A stretch of 64,000 bases of DNA, from NCBI GenBank assembly GCA_030765055.1, contig CM060955.1, positions 160,686,743-160,750,742 of the forward strand, written 5' to 3'. The position numbers were made by a program, and so were the translations under genes. Under the pieces are notes generated by a model. That model searched no databases. It was not told the DNA's origin and worked only from the letters and a program-made list of their open reading frames with translations. Below, piece by piece: positions 8,770-18,189 of the stretch (the stretch's first letter is position 1; each line of letters starts with the position of its first letter). Origin of the DNA: Mantis religiosa (lineage: Eukaryota; Arthropoda; Insecta; Mantodea; Mantidae).

Positions 8770-9979
8770 TATGTTTCAAATGGGACGTTTGTCGTTAAGC
8801 GCTACTAGGTGAGCAACCAATCGGAGTACTGCGGTGTTGTCGTATTTCATTCCCCCTAAGTGGTGTGTGACGAGCGCCAACCTAATCAATGTCTAATAAA
8901 TACTATTCGCGCTAAGACAAATATTCAGATGTTGCCAAAACTGATCCATGAGGAAGGAGAGAGTAATGTATTTAACATAACCGTAAAAAACCCATATTTT
9001 TAGCTCAGATGGTTTTTCTAATACAAATAAATAAAGTAGATAGCATTATAAGAATGCATTGCGACGTAAGCACTGTAATAAATATCATTATTGAACGCAT
9101 ATTTGAAATTACTTAGAACTGAAACGTAAACAATTGACATGACGTGGTAAAAGAAATATGTACTTTGAATAAGCCAAGGTGTTTGATAAATTCGATGATA
9201 GATACACTTCTTGCTAGTCTGGCAGAACGTGTCTGGTCACATTATATCTTTGTTTATGAATGGTTCGTAATCTCTATTTACTCTAGAGAGTTTAAAGCAG
9301 TATTATTCAGTTATTCTTCCATGAAAAAGTGTATCAGCTGGATCAGTGAGACACAATCCACCCACGCCTTACTACTGCTAGAACAATCCAATAGAGTTAA
9401 TGAGGGCTCAAATGATGTTGCAAACAGAAATAATATTTTTAAACTGACTGACGTTGAACGACTTGTTCACGAAGAAATTGACAAGGGACACAACAAGACT
9501 GGGAAAACTGCATGAGACATCAGTTAAACTACAAGAAGACCACTTTTGGAAAGAAATAGCACGTAACGAGATTTTGGAACCTATTATCATAAATTTGCGG
9601 TACTCGAGACGATGAAGACAATTACTGACGTATTATCTCTTAATGTAACATTCACAGATATACGGATGCACCGCTGGTATTTTCGTTGGATTTGAAAAAT
9701 AAGTAATTCATAAACTATAATTAATTTTAAACTGTATATTTAAACCATTGTAATATATGAATATCAGTGTTGTAATTATTATTTCAACAACTGCATTATT
9801 ATAAAACTTCGGAAAATTCAGTTTGCGTTCCTTATGTCTACCGACAAGAACACTCAAAAGTGTGCGAGAGAGCGGGAAATATTAAAAGAGTGGTGGTATT
9901 ATAACTAGGTGGCAACGCTGAAGGCTCTAATGTGTCTGATTCGCTACAGGCGAGAACTCTTCCCATTTGAAACACATAA
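8770..9979. mobile_element. Candidate 1.2-kb TIR transposon
   Basis: TATGTTTCAAATGGGACG at the left is matched in inverted orientation by TCCCATTTGAAACACATAA at the right, and a TA dinucleotide lies next to both ends (8768-8769 and 9980-9981). The exact shared core is about 13 bp with further imperfect matches. Size and TA flanks suit Tc1/mariner-type elements, and the interior has the decayed coding segment described in the next entry. One short TIR pair could be chance. Confidence 0.4.
9144..9600 (+). pseudogene. Unrecognised ORF with a transposase-like C-terminal tail
   Basis: An open frame of 123 codons runs from 9144 to 9515. After a one-base frame change near 9490 the reading continues as LGKLHETSVKLQEDHFWKEI and ends about 16 residues later at EPIIINL near 9593. 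The Lys/Glu-rich helix followed by EPIIINL resembles the C-terminal tails of some arthropod Tc1/mariner/pogo-type transposases, but no catalytic motif is readable. Its position inside the candidate TIR element supports a transposase origin. A host exon remains possible. Confidence 0.35.
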
Positions 9980-9981
9980 TA

Positions 9982-11049
9982 GAATGCAAATGTTGTTTTT
10001 ATGAAATTTGGTCTCGAAATTTAGGGATGAGTTTGTATGCTGTGGCGACTTCTTGTAGGGTCAATACGGTACATCTAATCGATTTTGCATCAAAACGGAA
10101 ATCAGAGCTTTATCTACCTAGCGCCCTCTGCAATTTGTAATAGGAATTGTAAATCCCTGTATAAATCTGTACCACGCACTGGTCTGTTTACAACAAGCGT
10201 TGTAACCATAACTTGTTTACATGCATTTCGTTTTGCTCATATAACTGTGGCAGCTGTTTGGAACAACAGGACAACAAGATGAACAAAAAACGGTAGCTAA
10301 GGTGTCATAACAAGCAGCATGATGTATATCGGGCATCCTTCTGCTCTTTCATGAATGACATCCAGTACTCCGTCTTCGTGGCTAATGCAATGCAAACAAA
10401 TAGCTAATTGAATATGCCAGTCTAATAATGTCTATCAGGCGGGGGGGACTATAGCGGGCGTCTCGGGGTGCCTATTAGTTAGCCAAATGTCAAAAGAACA
10501 AAGTACAACCTTCCAGGCAGATCACTGATTCAACTGTAATGAACAAATACATTATATTTTATCTCACTCTGCTCTAAATAATTGATACACCCGCAGTAAC
10601 TCATACTTACAAAGACATGTCTCATTCACTGAAAGCATTATGTCTTAAGTGAATATTTGTTCAGACACGAGTGTGACAGGGCACTCGAATATCCCTACAC
10701 TTTTGCTTTTAGGTTTGAAGCCCAGTCTTCTTAAGGTTTTACCTCAAATATCTTTAATTACTGTTTTCTTTTTCTTTAAACTTCTACAGCTGCTCATCTG
10801 TTTAAATTTAGATTTACCAAATGGCATTTTACTAGTTATGCGTCACTCAAAATAAAGAGTTCTTCAAAGACTTTGTCTAAAATGTTCGAAGTGTACATTG
10901 TATTTGGCCATAAAAATATCGTAAAGTTGAATTTTGTTCATCGTTGATTCTAATATAGACAAAATTGGACTTCAAAATATTTTCCGTATAGATCACAGGT
11001 TGAAGCTTGATATCACATTGGAAGACTCTGAATTGAAACACTACGTGCT
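9982..11049. other. No recognisable feature
   Basis: Mixed AT-rich DNA. It includes a run of eight or more G's at 10441 and several short frames. Nothing matches a known family or another place in the window. Confidence 0.45.
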
Positions 11050-12003
11050 CGCCTCTGAAGCTTGGTGTAGGCGTACCTGCCTCACTTTCAAGAGGTCTCT
11101 GGAAGATTTCGGTTACGGTGAGTTAACTGGATGAAGTTTTCTCCGGAGTTTCCCTAATCGCTAAACTACAATGTCGGGTTACTGTAAGCTCTATGTACCC
11201 TGGGCTTATTTGAACATTATTTCATTCTTCGTCCGATATAAATTAACGTTGGAGGCTTTCTCATATCCTAAAAGATGAATGGTAACTCTAAGCTCTATGG
11301 ATCCTGGGCTTATTTGAATATCATTTTATTCGTCGTCCGATATTGCTTAACTTTGGAGGATTTCCCTTATTCTGAAAGATGAATATCTGCTAGCTCCGAG
11401 CTCCATGGACCCTGGACTCATTTGAACATCATTTCATTCTTCGTCCAATGAGTTAATGTTGGAGGTTTTCTCTTAACCTGAAGGATGAATGTCTTGTAAG
11501 TAAGCTCTATTAATCCTGGACTCATTTAAACATCAGTTCACGCATCTTCCAATAACTTAACGTTTGAGCTTTTCCCTTATCCTGAAGGATGAATGTCTGA
11601 TAACTAAGCTCTATGGATTCTGGACTCATTTGAACATCATTTCACTCATCGTTCAATGACTTAACGTTGCCGGTCTTCCCTTATCCTGAAAGACGATTTT
11701 CTGGTAACTTTAAGCTCTATGTACCCTGTACTCATTTGAACATCAGTTCATTCATCGTCCGATATGACTTAACGTTGGAGGTTTTCCCTTATCCTGAAAG
11801 ATGAATGTCTGGTAACTCTAAGCTCTATGCACCCTGTACTCATTTAACATCATTTCATTCATCGTCCGATATGACTTAACGTTGGAGGTTTTCCCTTATA
11901 CGTAAATATGAAAGTCTGGTCACTCTAAGCTCTATGTAACCTGAACTCATTTGAACATCATTTAATTGATGATATGATATGACAACGTTGGAGGACGTTT
12001 AAT
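11050..12003 (+). repeat. SINE1 element with about eight tandem body units
   Basis: The head (11050-11130) aligns with the heads at 57051 and 57610 (GCCTC, a decayed A box, TTCAAGAGGTC, then a B-box relic GGAAGATTTCGG). The linker ACTGGATGAAGTTTTCTCCGG is followed by about eight body units of 105-109 bp marked by AGCTCTATG, ACTCATTTGAACATCA and AACGTTGGAGG. The units near the head are more diverged than those near the 3' end. The last unit ends in GTTGGAGGACG like single-unit copies and runs into the trinucleotide tract at 12004. Confidence 0.8.
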
Positions 12004-12400
<397 letters not shown>

Positions 12401-12401
<1 letters not shown>

Positions 12402-13167
12402 CGTTCAATATTTAACCGAGGCACGCATAGGTCTTTTTAAAATACCTGTTTAAGTGGGGAATTCAGGGAGCCTCAAGACATGCTTTTATGTTCAAATCTG
12501 TATATCAAATTTTTGGATGAAACTTTCGTCTCCTTCTGTAAGTACGTACCTAATGAGAAGGTAAAATTTGAAGTTGTGTGGCGTTGGCGAAAGTAGTTGT
12601 TGATGGACTTTGTTTTGTGGAAAGCGTTTACGTCTGTAGTTCAGATTTAGATTCGTCTGACGATAAAGCTAGCTTTGTGTCTTGGAGTGTTTAACGTTTA
12701 TTCTGAGAGAACAGAGCGGCCGTTTTACGACCTTACCACTGACACATGCTACAATGCTGAGCCGTTTATTCGCATGGGCGGTTGCCATAGCGTTTCGTGC
12801 TGTTACGGGGTTAATTAATTTCTGGAGATTGTAAGTTTGCTTCACAACAAAGGGAGTGACCTGCAGGCCATCTGCTTCGGTTGGAGACATTAATTGAATT
12901 CTGGATGAAACTTCCGATGTAGGTGGTATATAGTGTAACCTAGGTGAAGGGAGACCAAAATTATTGACTTCTATGATTAATAATAATGCGTACATCTCTT
13001 CCATCATCAGGATATTTTAAGAAATGTTTAACCACAAAGGTATCACCGTATATAACACAAATATAAACAAAGACAAAACACTATCAAAATTCGCATTACT
13101 GAACAAAGGACTGTTTTCAGTAAATTAAATGTCAGGTCAAGAGATGGCGTGAGTATAGAAACCTTAG
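12401..13167. other. No recognisable feature
   Basis: A 112-codon minus-strand frame at 12669-13007 was examined and has no recognisable motif. The region may include upstream Penelope sequence but nothing readable. Confidence 0.4.
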
Positions 13168-13419
13168 AAGTCTGGACTGGCAGAGCATTGTTTCGATAAC
13201 GACCACAGAGTCAACTTTCGTGAGACGACCATCTTGGAAAAATACAACAGTTACTGGGAGCGGAGAGTTAAGGAGGCTTTGACCATTTCCTCCGAGAGGA
13301 GCACGCTTAATCGTGATGCTGGATTTCAGTTCAGCTCCTTCTGGAAGCCGGCCTTAAAAATGGAAATCTGTCGGCTTAAGAAGCACAGATCTATGCAGCT
13401 TGATCATCAAGTTAAGTAG
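13168..13419 (+). pseudogene. Penelope-like element, C-terminal endonuclease relic
   Basis: The frame open from 13168 reads LAEHCFDNDHRVNF, then ILEKYNSYWERRVKEALTIS, then STLNRDAGFQFSSFW and stops at 13417-13419. The order AEH-x-H-x(2-3)-F, a Tyr/Trp-Arg-x2-KEA helix, then LNRD-G-x(5)-W fits the end of the GIY-YIG endonuclease region of Penelope-like retroelements, where H, E and N residues belong to the nuclease fold. The GIY-YIG motif itself would lie upstream and is not readable past a stop at 13165. About 130 bp further on is a hammerhead ribozyme motif, which is characteristic of this class. Confidence 0.72.
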
Positions 13420-13539
13420 TTATGTTTCTTTGACGCAATTAATTTACTGAAAACATTCTTTTGTTTAGTGATGTGAATATTGACAGTGTTTTGTTTATAT
13501 TTTGTGTTATAAGTATACATTTGTGCTTAAAATTTATTA

Positions 13540-13588
13540 AAATATCCTGATGATGGGAGATATGTACGCTCCCGAAACGTCGATTTCT
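13540..13588 (+). ncRNA. Hammerhead ribozyme motif of the Penelope-like element
   Basis: The conserved core is present in order. CTGATGA is at 13547-13553. Stem II is GGGAG (13555-13559) pairing with CTCCC (13569-13573). GAAA is at 13574-13577, then C and GTC at 13579-13581. The flanking ATC (13544-13546) and GAT (13582-13584) can form the base of stem I, placing cleavage after GTC. Stem III is minimal, as in retroelement hammerheads described for Penelope-like elements, which tend to act as dimers. The position 3' of the endonuclease relic agrees. Activity is not established. Confidence 0.75.
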
Positions 13589-14614
13589 AACAGTCTTTTC
13601 GCTTGACTTGCTTCCCGAGAAGATCTCGAACAAATGTCTCTATGTATATTTATGTGTTGAGAAGTAATAATTAATATGTCAGTGTAATAGTGACATTAGT
13701 ATGTCAGGATTATTGGAGTAGAGCTATGTCTTAAGTCATACGGCGTGCAAAAGGTCACGTAGGATAGCTTTTAAAATTAGAAAGGCAAAAGCGAAACATG
13801 AGAAGCTTCAAACGTGGCAACTGAGTTTAAGAACTGCGGTGGGGGTTGATAAATATGATCAAATAAACGTGTATTACTGATATTTGTGTATATTCCTTCA
13901 TGTCGTGATCGATTATCGGCAGTCCGTAGCTCCAAAAGAGCGTGATCTTGTTATAGATATTTGGTGGTTGCCCAGCACGGTTTTCTATTAAAATTTCAAT
14001 GACTCACGCCAAATTTTTCACTGGCCACCAGAAGGAGGGAAACTGTAGGAATGTATTAACATTTGGTACCGGCCCCATCATGCTAGTATGATACACAGTG
14101 TTGTAATATGTAATACTCGTCACAGAAATTAGATGTGACCGCAAGGGTGATTCCCATGTAGCTAAGTAGGCTGATTACCAGTTCAAGCCCCCTCTTATAC
14201 ATCAAGCTCCGGTCTCCTTGTGGACAGACAGCGCCTCTCATTGTTACTACGAAACAGCTAAAGTTATTGATGCTTCAGAAGTAAACACATATAATACTTC
14301 AGTAGTAACAGTATATCGTTACCAACTAAACGTATTAACCAACTAAAGTGTTGCTGTCTATTCTGTGACTCCCTCATGCATACTCTGAGAGAAATATCCC
14401 AAAACTCACAGCTATAGCAGCTGGCAGAAAATTTGTTGAAGACCATTTTCTTTGAGACAGCACCAGTAGAGTTGTACACAAGGAGATGTCAACAGCTTGG
14501 TTTACTAGAGTAATATTTAACCACATAATTGTGGATTATTTAATATAAGAAAGTAATAAATGGAGGAAAAGCATAAATGCCAAATACAGTATACTGTTTA
14601 AGGTCTTTACATGC
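13589..14614. other. No recognisable feature
   Basis: AT-rich sequence. A GTTCAAGCCCC at 14184 resembles a B box but lacks a convincing A box. No ORF of note. Confidence 0.4.
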
Positions 14615-14844
14615 CTAAGGTGGATTGACCCTGTACAGAGAATGCCGGAAACTAGTTTAGTTAAGAAGATATTCATAGGGAAGCTTGGTGGCAGAAGGAG
14701 AAGAGAAAGACCCTGGAAAAGATGGGTATATGATGTAGAAGGTGACTTGAGAATGTTGGGGTTAAGGTCTGGAGAGGGAAAGCGGGGGTCCGAGTAGAAT
14801 GGAAGAGGTTCGTTAGGGAGGCCAGTGGCCTACATGGCCTGTAG
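14615..14844 (+). pseudogene. Non-LTR retrotransposon ORF2 C-terminal relic
   Basis: The plus strand reads LRWIDPVQRMPETSLVKKIF, GKLGGRRRRERPWKRWVYDV and EGDLRMLG, then after a one-base shift VEWKRFVREASGLHGL and a TAG at 14842. The pattern G-RRRRGRPRKRW..DVE.DL..LG followed by W+..V.EA..LHGL is the usual tail of arthropod LINE ORF2 proteins. It is 5'-truncated and frameshifted. The clade is unresolved. Confidence 0.65.
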
Positions 14845-15524
14845 CGCCAACATCATCATCACTACCGTAGTATCTTTATAACATAGGTATCTATTTGTTG
14901 GATATACACTCCCAAGAAGTTAACAGCCTTTTTTCGAGAGTAAGCAAATTTTGGCTCATAAGAGAACCTCTGGTATGTCGGTAAGAAGGAACTAAAATGT
15001 AGAGATGAAGGGGACCATAAGAAAATTCGCAGAGCAAGTTATCTGTCACCTATTGGCAGAAGAAAATCACTAATCCACCAGTGATCGCGTCTTCGTTGGC
15101 TCTAATAAAACTGCTGCCACGCTGCTTCACTCCATTAGGAATGGATTCACATCTGAAGCTTTCATTCATCCAAAAATTCTTAAAGAGCCTTTCAAGGAAA
15201 TGCACGTTGAGTTGCCCTGAAAAAAAAAAAGAAAAAAATATATATGTATGTTAATGTCTGACTGAGAAGAACATTTTCCCAAAGGAAATATCTCACCTTT
15301 AAGCTAAGGTCTCACAAGGGCAATAAAGTATTTCAGTTTCTTGCACAATCTGCAACGTAAATTACGCTGAAATACTGTCATCGTGTTAATGTCCCATGAG
15401 ATATGCAGCAGTTGTTCTCAGCTGCAGTAACTTTAACATCTTTTCTTTCGTGGTCTTCTAATAAATCGTTTGCTATACTTTTTTCCTGGGGTTTTATGAT
15501 ATTCACATTGGACCAGTTCTTAAC
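14845..15524. other. Mostly featureless; possible LINE continuation
   Basis: The part from about 15300 may belong to the minus-strand LINE relic that follows (residues after the RNase H domain). An A-rich stretch lies at 15221-15240. No other feature. Confidence 0.35.
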
Positions 15525-15805
15525 AGTCTAAACATCGAAATGTCCCTCTGGTCCAATAAATTGTGACGTTAGTCCTTGTCTTGCAAGTTTGTCAGCTTTT
15601 TCCTTTTTGTCTGTCACTGTGACGTGGCAGTCAGAAGAGTTGAACTTCATTCTGTTTTCCAAGCCTTTGAGCATATTTCGACAGTTGAAAACCAGTCCTC
15701 GCGTTATGACTATTTACAGTTTTAAGTACAACCTTGCTATCTGAAAAGATGAGGACCTGTTTACTAGTGTGAGCTCTCCTTGAGTTTCCATGTATGGCAT
15801 ATACT
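15525..15805 (-). pseudogene. LINE RNase H domain relic
   Basis: The minus strand reads EIVYAIHGNSR, then VLIFSDSKVVLKTVNS near 15750, and after a frame change DCHVTVTDKKEKADKLARQG and FIGPEGHF near 15580-15540. This is the RNase H layout seen in some LINEs (catalytic Asp in the IFSDS block, GH-x(8)-E-ADELAR block, then FIGPE). The His of the WVPGH motif survives as CHV. RNase H in a LINE points to the I/R1/Loa-like groups. The relic ends where the Tc1 element begins, so the Tc1 insertion may have split it. Confidence 0.6.
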
Positions 15806-15816
15806 ATTTCAAAAAA

Positions 15817-17420
15817 CAGTAGTAGTACATAAGTATTCGAACGTAAACATATTTATTACTTATATTGTTTTAAAGCTACGCGGAGTAAGCATACGTAAAT
15901 ATACAACTGGTACAAAATAAACTTGAGTGTTCCATTAAACATATAAACTCATAAATAACAACTAAAACTAATTTGCACTACAGGGAGAAATAAAATGGTT
16001 ACTTTACATCTGGACATAAGTATTCGAACAGAGAGAAGCTACTATTTAGTTATCATTCCTTCTCTTTGAATTACTGCTGATAATTGTTTGGGCATTGTCT
16101 ATATGTGCTTTTAATGACAGCAGAGTCCATATTTCTCCACTTTGTTTGAAGAAGTTCTTTCAGATGTTTCTTGCTTCTGATTTGATGCTTCCTCACACAC
16201 TCCTCGAGTTCCTTCCAGATGTTCTCCATAGGATTTAAATCTGGAGATTGGGGCAGTGTCTTCAAAGTGTGAGGAGTGTTGTACACGATCCAAAGCCTTA
16301 CAATTTCAGCAGTATGCTTCGGATCATTGTCATGCTGGAAGTAATGATCATACCCTAATCCCAGCTTCTCTGCACTCTTTTTAAGATTGTTTTCAAGAAT
16401 CCTCTTGTATTCAAATTTGTCCATGATCCCATCTATGAACACCAGTTCCCCAAAGCCAGATGAAGCTATACAGCCCCATACCATCACACTAATGTCACCA
16501 TGTTTCACTGCAGCCACCATGATCTTAGGTTCCCATTCTGTATTTGGCAGTCTCCACACTTTAAGGCGTCCATCACTCTTGTATAAGCAGAATTTGCTCT
16601 TGCCCAACCAGAGAACCTTAACGCAGAATTCTGTTGGTTTCACCACATACTGTTTAGCAAATTCTATACCCTTTTGTCTTATTCACCTTATTAACATATG
16701 GTTTCCTCTTAGGAATGCGGGCATTGTACGCAGTACTACTTAAAACCCATTCAACTGTTCTGGTGTGAACCACGGTGCCAGAATATTGCTCAAGGCATCC
16801 TCTAATCTCAGATGCAAAGACTCTCGGATTCTGCTTCACCATTTTTAATATTTGCCTTCTGACTCTGGTAGTGAGCTTAGAAGGGCCGCCATTTCTAGGT
16901 TTATTTACACCAGTATTTGTCTGTTTGAAGCGTTGAGTTATGAATAACACTGTAGTTTTGCTTCTGTTAATGGTTTTGGCAATTTCACAGAGAGATTTGT
17001 TTTGTTTCTACATATTTATCACGATATTCCTCTCTGTCACCATTGTCTCCTTACCTTTACGTCCCATATTACTTGTGAGTTCACAATCGGCTGAATAACT
17101 TTGAGCACACTGTGTCGAAACATAGCATAAACACAATTGATATGTATTAGCGGCGTGTAGGGTACGTTCAACAACCTTTGTCTCAATTCAACTAGGTACG
17201 TTCAAATACTTATGTCCTCCAATAAGAGGGATCTTAGAATAAATACAGTACAGATTGTGTAATAAATACATCCAAAGTGATATGTTAAATATTGTTTCCG
17301 AGACACAAAAGGTTAATGTTTACATGTTTAACAATTCAACACTGCCAACTAAATATTACAATATTTATAGTACGTGCAATGTTACATGGTATATTATTCG
17401 AATACTTCTGTCAGCCTCTG
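15817..17420 (-). mobile_element. Tc1-like transposon with IR/DR ends
   Basis: Four copies of a motif close to ACATAAGTATTYGAAC mark the ends. The left outer copy is at about 15826, the left inner at 16011-16030, the right inner (inverted) at 17195-17220 and the right outer (inverted) at 17396-17420. Outer and inner copies are about 190-200 bp apart on each side, the nested IR/DR arrangement known from Sleeping Beauty-type Tc1 elements. The right end is followed by TA at 17421; the left TA is not evident. Length is 1.6 kb. The minus-strand transposase lies between the inner repeats. Confidence 0.78.
16071..17067 (-). pseudogene. Tc1-like transposase, inactivated
   Basis: It starts at an ATG at 17067 with MGRKGKET, the usual Tc1 start. 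A TAG soon after, a readable paired helix-turn-helix half (SLCEIAKTINRSKTTV, later NGGPSKLTTRVRRQILKMV) and a frame change near 16660 precede the 191-residue DDE part. The second and third catalytic blocks are intact: HDNDPKHT, then QSPDLNPMENIW with 34 residues between Asp and Glu (DD34E). The first block is broken: VLWLGKSKF stands where VLWSDESKF is expected, so the first catalytic Asp is Gly and its neighbour Glu is Lys. The protein cannot be active even apart from the stop and frameshift. Confidence 0.85.
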
Positions 17421-18189
17421 TATATTTGCCCAAGGAGTGAGAAAACTTATTGCACCTTTGTCTTATGCAATACTGCTAGTGAATGATCCAATCTTTTAGT
17501 TCCAGAACAAGATCCAGATGAAATTATAGCATTTCATTAATTTCCATAAAAAGACGTCTGGAAGACACATAAATTGGGCAAAATCTCAAGTTTCCTCTTT
17601 TGTCAGCAAAGTGTTCTCTGGAGGTATAGAGAAGATGTGAAGTTAAATCCGTCTGATGAGATAAGGACAGAAAATGGTGGCAGCTCTCAGCACGTTCGGT
17701 GAAATCCCTTGCAGGCAATCGACGTCAGCAGCACGCTTGAATGTTTTCCTTTGTGAACGCTTTATCTGCGCCGCTTTGCTTTAAGAGTTATCAGCCACTG
17801 CAACAGTAATTTGCCTATATCCCCCTCCAGCGCTGCCCTTCAGAAATTTAATTATCAATGTCTTGGATGAAAAGACGTTTGGTTCACAGAAGCGCCGACA
17901 CAAATGGGATGGAAGATTGCATCGATGTAAGTGCTCTATGTCGTCTTCAAGCACAAGTAGGTATTTTGGATTCCGGGGCGTGTTAAATTTACTTTATTGC
18001 TTCTGGCAACATTCACAACTGCATAGTCGCTCATCTGGTGTGTTGCACCACTGCATCGGAAAAGAAATAAATAAATGAACTTGCCTTGATTATGACAACT
18101 CATGATGATATGAAACCTACACGAGTGACCAAGATCCGCGGTTCATATACTGGGTACGGTACCGAAGCCTGACGCGGTCAGAAAAATAG
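17421..18189. other. No recognisable feature
   Basis: Contains 60-70-codon frames on both strands without motifs. The last 30 bp grade into the minisatellite. Confidence 0.4.
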
